From: an uncultured Eubacteriales bacterium | GTDB lineage: Bacteria; Bacillota; Clostridia; Oscillospirales; Acutalibacteraceae | Length of the DNA: 13,474 nucleotides | Assembly (NCBI GenBank): GCA_948762645.1 | Contig: CAQBRY010000008.1 | Coordinates: 19,083 to 32,556 of the forward strand | Direction: 5' to 3' | Part shown: one piece after another, positions 6,112-12,420 of the stretch | How positions within the stretch are numbered: the first letter of the stretch is position 1 | How the letters are laid out: each line of letters starts with the position of its first letter | Notes under the pieces: generated by a model | Database searches by the model: none | What the model saw: the letters and a program-made list of their open reading frames with translations, nothing else | Told to the model about the DNA's origin: nothing | Position numbers and translations under genes: made by a program

Positions 6112-6142
6112 TTATTTAATATAAATAATAAATTAAATAATT
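6110..6142. repeat. 11-bp inverted repeat between two small genes
   Basis: AATTATTTAAT (6110-6120) and ATTAAATAATT (6132-6142) are perfect inverted arms around an 11-base loop. The left arm overlaps the zinc-ribbon gene's stop codon and the right arm ends one base before TAGGGTG, the ribosome site of the next gene. It could form an mRNA hairpin affecting decay or access to that site. The arms have no GC and no U run follows, so it is not a standard terminator. Confidence 0.5.
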
Positions 6143-6155
6143 TAGGGTGATAAAT

Positions 6156-6530
6156 ATGAAAAAAGGATTTAAGGAATTATTAAAGGAATTATTATATTTA
6201 TTAAAAAATTACATAAAAAAATATAATTCAAAAATTATTATGTTTATTAGAATTATAAGTAAAAATATAAATAAAAATTCAAATGAAATAGAAATCGAAA
6301 TTAAAATAAGTGATATAAAGCGTAAAGTCGGTTATATTAGAAGATATGAAAATATTAATGAATTTAAATATTATATTCCATTAATTATTTCTAAATATGA
6401 AGTTAAACAAATACAATGTGAAATTGATTTTGTTGGTATAAATCAAGGTTATGAACTTCATGTATATGATTATTTAAGAATGATAAGACCTGACATAAAT
6501 ATTATTTCTATTACTTATAAAGATTTTTAA
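6156..6530 (+). CDS. Lys/Ile/Asn-rich phage protein whose 3' end is duplicated downstream
   Basis: I choose ATG 6156 (seven bases after AGGGTG) over the GTG at 6147, which lies inside the ribosome site; this gives 124 residues. The N-terminus is a long amphipathic, basic stretch (FKELLKELLYLLKNYIKKY). The middle has alternating strand-like segments (EIEIEIKISDIKRKVGYIRR), and the C-terminus runs IQCEIDFVGINQGYELHVYD to RPDINIISITYKDF. The final 15 codons, the stop and the following ribosome site occur again, perfectly, at 6845-6902. It has a plausible alpha/beta fold but no known motif. The composition is extremely AT-rich. Confidence 0.75.
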   Translation: MKKGFKELLKELLYLLKNYIKKYNSKIIMFIRIISKNINKNSNEIEIEIKISDIKRKVGYIRRYENINEFKYYIPLIISKYEVKQIQCEIDFVGINQGYELHVYDYLRMIRPDINIISITYKDF

Positions 6531-6542
6531 AATTATAAGGAA
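6485..6542 (+). repeat. 58-bp direct repeat, copy 1 (probable source)
   Basis: The 58 bases begin AAGACCTGACATAAATATTA and end ATAAGGAA. They cover the last 15 codons and stop of the 6156 gene plus the ribosome site of the 6556 gene. Copy 2 starts exactly 360 bases downstream and is identical. Copy 1 sits in a natural setting, serving two intact genes, so it is the likely donor. Confidence 0.97.
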
Positions 6543-6555
6543 GGGTTATAAATAT

Positions 6556-6765
6556 ATGGGATTAACAAAAAAACAAGAAACTCAATTAAATAATAAAATT
6601 AAAGATACTTTAAAAAATTTTGAATTGCAAGGGATGAAAATAGGGGCTGTAGGAATCCTTGGAGCAATTTTAGATATGTGTAATGATAATAAAACAGTAG
6701 AAGATATTAAAGAATTTTGTGAAAAATCTTTATCTATGGAAGGAATGAAAATTAATAAAACATGA
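6556..6765 (+). CDS. Small helical phage protein
   Basis: The 69-residue protein starts at ATG 6556 behind AAGGAAGGG, which belongs partly to the 58-bp repeat. It opens with an amphipathic helix (LTKKQETQLNNKIKDTL), then a Gly/Ile hydrophobic run (MKIGAVGILGAILDMC) that could pack as a helix hairpin or, less likely, touch a membrane, then an acidic helix (NDNKTVEDIKEFCEKSL). Its stop codon overlaps the ATG of the broken P-loop gene (ATGA at 6762-6765), so the two were coupled. No domain is recognised. Confidence 0.75.
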   Translation: MGLTKKQETQLNNKIKDTLKNFELQGMKIGAVGILGAILDMCNDNKTVEDIKEFCEKSLSMEGMKINKT

Positions 6766-6890
6766 AAAGTATTTTTATAAAGATTAAAAAATGGATAAGA
6801 AGAAAATATATTATACATAAATACAAAAAGAATTTTAATACAGGAAGACCTGACATAAATATTATTTCTATTACTTATAAAGATTTTTAA
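6762..6890 (+). CDS. 42-residue ORF: truncated P-loop N-terminus with a borrowed tail
   Basis: As the DNA stands, ATG 6762 (coupled by ATGA to the gene before it) encodes 42 residues. The first 28 come from the P-loop-like gene and are strongly basic (IKIKKWIRRKY). The last 14, RPDINIISITYKDF, are identical to the end of the protein at 6156, because the inserted repeat happens to be read in the donor's own frame and uses the donor's stop. It may be translated, but it is most simply a by-product of the insertion. Confidence 0.4.
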   Translation: MKSIFIKIKKWIRRKYIIHKYKKNFNTGRPDINIISITYKDF

Positions 6891-6902
6891 AATTATAAGG
6901 AA
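6845..6902 (+). repeat. 58-bp direct repeat, copy 2 (inserted)
   Basis: This copy is identical to 6485-6542. It carries a stop codon and an AAGGAA ribosome site into the middle of the second P-loop gene. The insertion edges show microhomology: GGAA occurs at 6843-6846 and again at 6899-6902, and one copy is enough to restore the ancestral frame. Confidence 0.97.
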
Positions 6903-7296
6903 AGCTTATTTATTTAAAAAATAGTGATAGAGGATATGGACTTATTTCTTTGATATTAAAAGATGTAGTAAAATATAATACTCCTATTTTAGTTCCCACA
7001 TTACATTTAAAAGATAATATAATAAATGAATTATATGATTTTTACAAATATAATCTTAATCAAATTATAACTCTATCTATAAGAAAAAATATAAAAGAAA
7101 AATTAGTTATTGTTCCAGTAGATAATATTAGAGGAAGAAATATTAAAAAAATATTTGTTGATAATAGTTGTACAGAAAAAGATGTATATTTATTTCTTAA
7201 TCATAACAAACCTATAAATATTATTAATGGATTTGTGACAAAATATTATGATTAATAAATTAAGAAATACTAAAAAATAAAAGAAAGGAAATATAT

Positions 7297-7497
7297 ATGA
7301 ATAAAGATCAAATAATTGAAGCAGCATTTAATACAATTAAGAGTTCTACAGAATGGGGAATGGAGGAAGATGGTAAAATATATGGATATTGGATTAATGG
7401 TATAATTTCAGTGGTAGAAGATCTTCTTGAAAAAATTAATAAGGAAGAAAAAGAAATATCTAAACCCTATTTTAATTATGAAAAAATAAGTAAATAA
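7297..7497 (+). CDS. Small acidic phage protein
   Basis: The 66-residue protein starts at ATG 7297 behind AAAGGAAATATAT, a good ribosome site. It has a helix (KDQIIEAAFNTIKSSTEW), a short Gly/Tyr turn (GKIYGYWINGIISVVEDLL) and a Lys/Glu-rich tail. The pattern of a single compact helical hairpin with an aromatic turn is common among unnamed phage proteins. No cysteines or catalytic motifs are present. It is separated by 41 bases from the broken P-loop gene. Confidence 0.68.
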   Translation: MNKDQIIEAAFNTIKSSTEWGMEEDGKIYGYWINGIISVVEDLLEKINKEEKEISKPYFNYEKISK

Positions 7498-7508
7498 AAT
7501 AAAAATAT

Positions 7509-7604
7509 ATGTGTGAAGGAATAAATATTTGTAATAAAGGGTGGATAAATACTAATTATATAGCGTATAAATTGTTACCACATATGTTTTTGTTTGTGAG
7601 GTGA
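7509..7604 (+). CDS. Doubtful 31-residue ORF
   Basis: ATG 7509 to TGA 7602-7604 encodes MCEGINICNKGWINTNYIAY plus a hydrophobic tail with two Phe, Leu and Val. No Shine-Dalgarno sequence is seen ahead of the ATG. It ends nine bases before the ATG of the next gene and lies just upstream of the small protein and the radical SAM gene, so a tiny peptide role cannot be ruled out, but chance is likely. Confidence 0.22.
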   Translation: MCEGINICNKGWINTNYIAYKLLPHMFLFVR

Positions 7605-7612
7605 TTAATTAA

Positions 7613-7837
7613 ATGGGATGTATAAATACAATTACATATGATAACTTTCCAAAACAAAATAATAATAAATATGGTATTAGTAGTAGAGTAAAAGTTTGTT
7701 ATCATTATGATACAAGTAAAGTACATTTTGGAACAATTGTTAGGGATGACAAAGAAGAACCATACGAAATTATTATAAAGCTTGATAATGGAAGATATTT
7801 AAGAGCATCTGAGTGTCAATATTCTTATATTTATTGA
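7613..7837 (+). CDS. Conserved small phage/plasmid protein (GTIVRDD-x-EEP type)
   Basis: The 74-residue protein starts at ATG 7613, with GAGGTG at 7599-7604 upstream. After a variable N-terminus comes a strand-rich core: SSRVKVCYHYDT, HFGTIVRDDKEEPYEIIIKL, then DNGRYLRASECQYSY. I recall this core as a widespread small family in Firmicutes phages and plasmids, without known function. The barrel-like alternation of strands with HFGTIVRDD resembles small SH3-like or ligand-binding folds, but that is only shape. It lies 54 bases ahead of the radical SAM gene and is the nearest intact partner for it. Confidence 0.83.
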   Translation: MGCINTITYDNFPKQNNNKYGISSRVKVCYHYDTSKVHFGTIVRDDKEEPYEIIIKLDNGRYLRASECQYSYIY

Positions 7838-7891
7838 ATTATTTTATTGATATATATATGTAATAGTAAAAAAAGAAAATGAGGTCATAAA

Positions 7892-8956
7892 ATGATTAAA
7901 ATTGATAAGAAAAATAAATTTATATCTGTATTTAATCCAAATACAGGATTTTACATAAGAACTGGAGTTATTAAAGATGGCAAAGACACAGGTAAAGATC
8001 CTTTTATGGCTTCATTCCCAGAGTTATTAGATATTGGGATAATGCAAACTTGTGTATGTGCTCATAAATGTAATGTAGATTGTTATCAAAAAGCTATTGA
8101 AGAGTCTGGTAAAAATATGTCAATTAAAAATTTTGAATCTATTTTAAAACAAAGCAAGGGTAAATTATTTCAAGTGGCATTAGGTGGTCGTGGTGATGTA
8201 GATACTCATGAGAATTTTGAAGAAATTGTAAAATTATGTAGAAAATATAATATTGTACCTAATTTTACAACAAGTGGATTCCTTATGACGAAAGAAAAAG
8301 CAAATATTTGTAAAAAGTATTGTGGAGCAGTTGCAATATCAGAGCATTTTGCTGATTATACGGAAAAAGCATTAAATTTATTATTGGAATCTGGGGTTAA
8401 AACTAATATTCATTATGTATTAAGTAATAAGAGTATTGATACTGCAATTAATAGATTAAAAAATAATAGTTTTAAATATGGAATTAATGCAGTTATATTT
8501 CTTTTATATAAACCAGTTGGTTTTGGTATTGAAGAAAATATGTTAAATCATAATGATTCAAGAGTAAAAAAATTTTTTGAATTGATAAGTAAAGGAAATT
8601 ATCATCATAAAATTGGGTTTGATAGTTGCTCTTGTTCAGGTATTGTAAATTTTTCCAATAATATTAATTCTAATAGTTTAGATTTTTGTGAGGGTGCAAG
8701 ATATTCAGGATACATTGATGCAAATATGAATATGATGCCATGTTCATTTGCAAATCAAAATAGTGATTGGTTTGTCAGTTTAAAAAAATATACAATACAA
8801 GAAGCGTGGGATAGTGAAATTTTTGAAAAATTTAGATATTCATTAAGAAATTCTTGTAATAAATGTAAAGATAGACAAAAATGTGCTGGCGGATGTCCAC
8901 TGATAAATCAAATTACTTTATGTAATAGAAAAGAAAGGAAGTTTAAATCATTATAG
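7892..8956 (+). CDS. Radical SAM/SPASM-type enzyme with non-canonical cysteine spacing
   Basis: The 354-residue product starts at ATG 7892 behind GAGGTCATAAA. The N-terminal region carries C54, C56, C60 and C64 in TCVCAHKCNVDCYQ. The usual radical SAM triad is C-x3-C-x2-C; here only C-x3-C-x3-C (56, 60, 64) or other choices fit. Features after it suit a TIM-barrel radical SAM core: FQVALGGRGDVD (residues 93-104), a GGE-like SAM loop, NFTTSGF, VAISEHF and NIHYVLSNKSIDTAI. The C-terminal cysteines C246, C248, C266 and C284, and the cluster C322, C325, C331, C335 and C344 (CNKCKDRQKCAGGCPL), form a SPASM-like auxiliary Fe-S region. As I recall, related proteins with this MASFPELLDIG region occur in Firmicutes mobile elements. 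Such enzymes usually modify peptides or proteins; no precursor is obvious. The 3' end overlaps the homing endonuclease frame. Confidence 0.85.
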   Translation: MIKIDKKNKFISVFNPNTGFYIRTGVIKDGKDTGKDPFMASFPELLDIGIMQTCVCAHKCNVDCYQKAIEESGKNMSIKNFESILKQSKGKLFQVALGGRGDVDTHENFEEIVKLCRKYNIVPNFTTSGFLMTKEKANICKKYCGAVAISEHFADYTEKALNLLLESGVKTNIHYVLSNKSIDTAINRLKNNSFKYGINAVIFLLYKPVGFGIEENMLNHNDSRVKKFFELISKGNYHHKIGFDSCSCSGIVNFSNNINSNSLDFCEGARYSGYIDANMNMMPCSFANQNSDWFVSLKKYTIQEAWDSEIFEKFRYSLRNSCNKCKDRQKCAGGCPLINQITLCNRKERKFKSL

Positions 8957-9761
8957 GTTATATTTATACAATAACAAATAACATAACAAAAAAGGTATAT
9001 GTGGGACAAACTACTAACCCAGAAGCACGTTGGGCAAAACATAAAAATGTTGCCAAAAATATTTTTTCAACACCATATAAAAGTCATTTATATAATTCTA
9101 TGAACAAATATGGTTATGATAATTTTTCTTTTAAAATAATAGAAAAGTGTGATTATGAAATTTTAGATGCAAAAGAAAAATATTGGATTAATAAATTAAA
9201 TACGTTGGAACCTTATGGATATAATATTAAAAATGGTGGAAAAAAATTATTTGGAAAAGACAATCCTTTTTATGGAAAACATCATTCAGAAGAAACAAAA
9301 CGTATAATATCAGAAAAAATTCAGGAAGAAAAGCATCTGAAGAAGAAAAGATAATGAGAAGTGAACTTAATAAAGGAAATAAAAATCCTTTTTATGGGAA
9401 ACATCATTCAGAAGAAACAAAAAGGAAAATTAAAGAAACTAATATAAAAAGAGGTAATTATCATAATGCATCTGAAAGAATGAAATTAAACAATCCTAAT
9501 GATGGTACATTTTTTAATAAACCTGTTATTATGTTAAATGATAAATCTGACATAATAATGTTATTTGAAAGTGCAAAAAAAGCAGGTGATTACATAAAAC
9601 AAATTGGTTTATCAAAAGCAAAAATACCATCTAATTCAATTTCTGATGTATGTAGAGGAAATCAAAAATCAGCATTTGGATTTTTTTGGAGATATGCCAA
9701 ACCAATATTTAAAAGTAATTTTAGCGAAAAAACATCTGGATATATTATTGCTAAGAAGTAG
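8950..9761 (+). pseudogene. GIY-YIG homing endonuclease with NUMOD3 repeats, frameshifted and without an AUG start
   Basis: The frame is open from 8947. GYIYTITNNITKKVYVGQT (GIY...YVG) is the GIY-YIG core, followed by the Arg at EARW, His at KHK, Glu at KEKYWI and Asn at GYNIKNGG. The nearest in-frame starts are ATT 8950 or ATA 8953, after AAAGGAAG at 8934-8941; starting at GTG 9001 would remove the GIY strand. Two NUMOD3-like units (NPFYGKHHSEETKR) follow, then a NUMOD1-like tail (KPVIMLNDKSD..., ISDVCRGNQ). Between the NUMOD3 units the frame breaks: the first frame ends at 9354, and the second (ATG 9354 to 9761) is open upstream to 9312. Adding one A to the A6 run at 9314-9319 rejoins them. 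Such enzymes cut DNA and spread themselves; this one is probably dead or slippery. Confidence 0.85.
9262..9422 (+). repeat. 39-bp direct repeat pair encoding the NUMOD3 units
   Basis: Bases 9262-9300 and 9384-9422 are identical but for one position (A in TATGGAAAAC against G in TATGGGAAAC). Each encodes NPFYGKHHSEETK. The near identity at DNA level means the units duplicated recently or are kept alike by recombination. The frame break at 9314-9319 lies between them. Confidence 0.92.
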
Positions 9762-9781
9762 AAAAAAGGAGAAAAATTTAT

Positions 9782-10288
9782 ATGAAGATAAGAACAGACT
9801 TTGTAACAAATAGTAGTAGTTCATCTTTTATTTTATCATTTAAAGATGAAAATAGTATATATGATACATTAAAATCTCAGTTTCCTGAAATATTTACTAA
9901 AGGATGGTCTTATGAAGAGGATGGTGGATATTTTAATCAATTAATTAATGAAATAAAAAACACTAATAGACTTACAAAAGATGATATTAAAAAGATTGTA
10001 AAGGATGAAAGTTGGTGGTCTATTCGATGGGGTCTTGAAGAAATATTAAAATGTGAAAGAAATATGTCATATTCAGAAATTAGAGATTTTTTTAAAACAA
10101 ATGATGGACAAAAAATGATTGAGAATGAGTGTAAAAATATGATTGATGAAATTATGAAAGATATTGGTGATGATAAAGTAATTGTAGAGGTTAAACATGG
10201 TGATGGTGGCGAAGGGGAAGACGGCGTACTAGAGCATGAAATTTTACCTACATTAAATTGTATGAAAGCTTGGTTTTCACATCATTAA
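9782..10288 (+). CDS. Protein with conserved N-terminal tag TDFVTNSSSSSF
   Basis: The 168-residue protein starts at ATG 9782 behind AAAAGGAGAAAAATTTAT. Its first residues, MKIRTDFVTNSSSSSFILSF, form a striking tag that I recall at the N-terminus of many otherwise unrelated gut Firmicutes phage proteins. The rest is acidic with aromatic patches (SWWSIRWGLEEIL), helices around DIKKIVKDE and MIENECKNMIDEIM, and an acidic Gly-rich loop GDGGEGEDGVLEHEILPT near the end. It is not a secretion signal: the tag is polar and lacks a hydrophobic core. It directly follows the homing endonuclease and the radical SAM enzyme. The function is unknown. Confidence 0.83.
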   Translation: MKIRTDFVTNSSSSSFILSFKDENSIYDTLKSQFPEIFTKGWSYEEDGGYFNQLINEIKNTNRLTKDDIKKIVKDESWWSIRWGLEEILKCERNMSYSEIRDFFKTNDGQKMIENECKNMIDEIMKDIGDDKVIVEVKHGDGGEGEDGVLEHEILPTLNCMKAWFSHH

Positions 10289-10336
10289 AAATTTTTATAT
10301 AGGACAACTCTTTTATCGAAAAAAATAGGAGAAAAA

Positions 10337-10861
10337 ATGAAAACGACTGAAGAAGTTTTAAATGAAATTCAAGTAGCTATGATATCAAATAATGAGTTAA
10401 AGAGAAAAAGTAATATAGCTTTAAATGATGCGCTTAGTTTAATTTTACATAATCAAAAAGAATTACAGGAGCGTTTAGATGAGGAATATAAACGTGGCAT
10501 GAATGATGCATGGGAAATTGCTAGAGAAATTCATTCTGATTATAATGAATTTACTAATATTTATGGAGAAAAATCAACTATAAATTATGTGATTCAAAAT
10601 AGTACTCCTTTAGAAGTAAAAGAAAAGATTGCTACTTATAGAAAAGAAGTAAATAAAATTCATGTAGGTGATGTAGTACAGAATAAAAATAACAATACAA
10701 AGGCAACAATACTTGATTGTGATCATAATACTAATTTTGTGTTAATGGACGAAAAATATTGGATGGTATTCACAGAAAACGGATGTGTTGAAAGTTGGTG
10801 TGAAAATGAATTTACCAAAACTAATAAATCTGTAGATGTATATAGTGTTTTGATGAAATAA
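10337..10861 (+). CDS. Phage protein with coiled-coil N-terminus and a DVV...FTKTNK domain
   Basis: The 174-residue protein starts at ATG 10337 behind AGGAGAAAA. Residues 1-50 are amphipathic and likely helical (EEVLNEIQVAMISNNELKRK, KELQERLDEEYKRGM), followed by the phage-typical motif YKRGMNDAWEIAREI at 51-65. The C-terminal half is a small beta domain: KIHVGDVVQNKNNNTKATIL, NFVLMDEKYWMVF, ENGCVESWCENEFTKTNKSV. I recall this pairing from Firmicutes phage hypothetical proteins. It may multimerise through the coil and bind a partner or ligand with the beta domain. The next gene's ribosome site (AAGGAG) overlaps its stop codon. Confidence 0.8.
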   Translation: MKTTEEVLNEIQVAMISNNELKRKSNIALNDALSLILHNQKELQERLDEEYKRGMNDAWEIAREIHSDYNEFTNIYGEKSTINYVIQNSTPLEVKEKIATYRKEVNKIHVGDVVQNKNNNTKATILDCDHNTNFVLMDEKYWMVFTENGCVESWCENEFTKTNKSVDVYSVLMK

Positions 10862-10875
10862 AGGAGATAGAGAAA

Positions 10876-11121
10876 TTGATTATTGGAAAATATGATACCG
10901 ATGATTTGACGGATGGACAAGTCCATGTATTTTATAAATTGTATAATAATCCAGTATCAAAGAATAATCTATTATCTTTAGATTTTTTATCTTATTCTGT
11001 AAGTAAAAATTTTCGATGTAGAGAATTTAAAAATTATAAAAATGATTGTGATTACTTGTTAAATATAAAAAAAGAAATATTAAATAAATATGGAATAAAT
11101 TTAGAAAAACTGTATATTTAA
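10876..11121 (+). CDS. 81-residue small protein, TTG start
   Basis: The start is TTG 10876, nine bases after AAGGAG (10861-10866), which overlaps the preceding stop. No in-frame ATG exists nearby. The product reads LIIGKYDTDDLTDGQVHVFY at the front, then SVSKNFRCREFKNYKNDCDY and a Lys/Asn/Leu-rich helix at the end. Two cysteines and several aromatics are scattered, with no pattern I recognise. The tight coupling to the gene before supports it as real. Confidence 0.62.
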   Translation: MIIGKYDTDDLTDGQVHVFYKLYNNPVSKNNLLSLDFLSYSVSKNFRCREFKNYKNDCDYLLNIKKEILNKYGINLEKLYI

Positions 11122-11145
11122 TTAAAAAGTACGAGGAGGAACTAT

Positions 11146-12420
11146 TTGAAAAGTAATATATTTATTCCCAAAACAATTAATGTAGGATATCAAAATCGTT
11201 CTAGTACATATACAGGTAAATTGGCATATGTAATTTATTATGATGAAAAGGGAAAGTTACGGAAAGAAGCATCTTGGAATAGTTGGCGTGATGAAAAGAT
11301 TCCAAATGAAGAATTTGATAATGTACCAACAACAGGATTTGTACTGAATAAAAAAGTTGGTGATTACTCTTCAGGTTGGGATCATCGCCAAGCATATTGT
11401 AGAGTATATGATCCGCGCAACTTTGAGTTTGAGATAACCATTGAGAACCTGCTGTACATTCTTGAAAATGCTAATTCCATCAAAGGGAAAGGGCTAGAAG
11501 GAGAATTTGTTTATGGGTGGGATGATAAAGACTTGGTACTCATACCGGTAGAATCCCCAGATTATAAACAGATCACAGAATATAACAAAATTGTTCATAA
11601 TAATGAGAGTATTAAGGCAAAAGATTTAATTATAGGAGCTACATATCTAACTAAAAACAATCAAGAAAGAATTTATATGGGCAAATTTGATTATTATTCA
11701 CATGGTTATAGATGGTTAGAAAATGGAGAATATAAAATCAGTAAAAAATTAGATGATCATTATAGGTATGAGATTCCTTATGATAATATTGATTATCCTT
11801 ATGGAAAATATTTTTGGTTTGCTTATAAAGATTATGATTATAATTATGTAAATGAAAAAAAAGTTTATAAAGATAATTATAAATGGTGTTTTGAACAATA
11901 TAAAAGTATATCGAAAAATAAATTTATTACTTGTGTTAATGATAAATGTACACAAGAGTATTCAGAGATTTATGAATCAATGATACGAACAAATCAATTT
12001 TCGCCAAGAGATTTTGATAATTTAAAATATATTCCATACACTTTTGAAGAATTTAAAAAAAATGCAGAGAAAATAGAAGATAGATACAATCAAGGTAGAT
12101 TTAATATATATAATAGGAACTATTTTTCTGATGGTTATTATGAATATGAAATTGAATGTGATAATGAAACAAATTTATGGACAGTTAAACAACATTATTT
12201 AAGAACAAATGATAAGGATTTTTATAATAGATTTATCTTTAAAAATGAAGAAAAAAATTATTGTTACAGGAATGAAATTGTAAAAAGAATTATTCCAATG
12301 ACAATAATTCCAATGACAATAGAAGAATTATATGAGAGATTAAAACCTTGTTATAAAGAAATTTATTTACAAAATGGTAAATTATTTAAAAGGGAGTGTT
12401 ATTATGGCAACGAAGAATGA
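11146..12420 (+). CDS. 424-residue phage protein with conserved front and divergent AT-rich rear
   Basis: The start is TTG 11146 behind AGGAGG (11133-11138). Residues 1-145 look well conserved: FIPKTINVGYQNRSSTYTGK, ASWNSWRDEKIPNEEFDNVP, GFVLNKKVGDYSSGWDHRQA, then DPRNFEFEITIENLLYILEN, NSIKGKGLEGEFVYGWDDKD and a VESPDYKQI end. I recall this block from unnamed Firmicutes phage proteins. From about residue 146 (base 11580) the protein becomes Lys/Asn/Tyr-rich and base composition falls from about 40% GC (11401-11520) to about 13% in 11821-11880. The rear half still has ordered bits (TYLTKNNQERIYMGKFDYYS). A 15-bp in-frame duplication at 12292-12321 doubles IPMTI. The 3' end overlaps the next gene by 17 bases. 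No enzymatic motif is visible. Confidence 0.8.
   Translation: MKSNIFIPKTINVGYQNRSSTYTGKLAYVIYYDEKGKLRKEASWNSWRDEKIPNEEFDNVPTTGFVLNKKVGDYSSGWDHRQAYCRVYDPRNFEFEITIENLLYILENANSIKGKGLEGEFVYGWDDKDLVLIPVESPDYKQITEYNKIVHNNESIKAKDLIIGATYLTKNNQERIYMGKFDYYSHGYRWLENGEYKISKKLDDHYRYEIPYDNIDYPYGKYFWFAYKDYDYNYVNEKKVYKDNYKWCFEQYKSISKNKFITCVNDKCTQEYSEIYESMIRTNQFSPRDFDNLKYIPYTFEEFKKNAEKIEDRYNQGRFNIYNRNYFSDGYYEYEIECDNETNLWTVKQHYLRTNDKDFYNRFIFKNEEKNYCYRNEIVKRIIPMTIIPMTIEELYERLKPCYKEIYLQNGKLFKRECYYGNEE
12292..12321 (+). repeat. 15-bp in-frame tandem duplication
   Basis: ATTCCAATGACAATA occurs twice in direct succession (12292-12306 and 12307-12321) and encodes IPMTI twice. The copies are identical, so the event is recent. 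It adds five residues without breaking the frame. Confidence 0.95.

Larger units (their letters stand above)
6762..7255 (+). pseudogene. Second P-loop-like gene, disrupted by a 56-bp templated insertion
   Basis: The front part, ATG 6762 onward, reads MKSIFIKIKKWIRRKYIIHK and YKKNFNTG. The frame then enters a copy of the 58-bp repeat and stops at 6888-6890. Beyond the repeat an open frame starts at 6899 and reads KLIYLKNSDRGYGLISLILK, VVKYNTPILVPT and on to NGFVTKYYD, ending at 7255. Deleting bases 6847-6902 joins the two through a shared GGAA and gives one 145-residue protein, close to the 141 residues of the P-loop gene at 2912. Both share a basic aromatic N-terminus, an RG-x-G loop, a PI-x-V strand and a similar end. 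Here the Walker A Lys-Thr positions are Leu-Ile, so nucleotide binding was probably already lost or changed. A TTG at 6950 or an ATT at 6908 might restart the 3' part. Confidence 0.8.

Noticed and set aside
6485..6902. The 58-bp repeat pair as a template/variable repeat of a diversity-generating retroelement
   Set aside because: The copies are identical with no adenine-specific changes, and no reverse transcriptase is present in the window.
6485..6902. The 58-bp repeats as a start of a CRISPR array or as att sites
   Set aside because: Only two copies exist, spaced by 302 bases of coding DNA, and no integrase or Cas gene is present; the repeat is coding sequence from a neighbouring gene.
9604..9813. 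Plus-strand frame overlapping the end of the homing endonuclease
   Set aside because: It runs through the NUMOD1-like tail and into the next gene in another frame, with no domain and no independent support.
11749..11955. Minus-strand Ile/Phe-rich frame that looks like a membrane peptide
   Set aside because: It is the antisense of Tyr/Asn/Lys codons in the 424-residue gene; the hydrophobic look is a composition effect.
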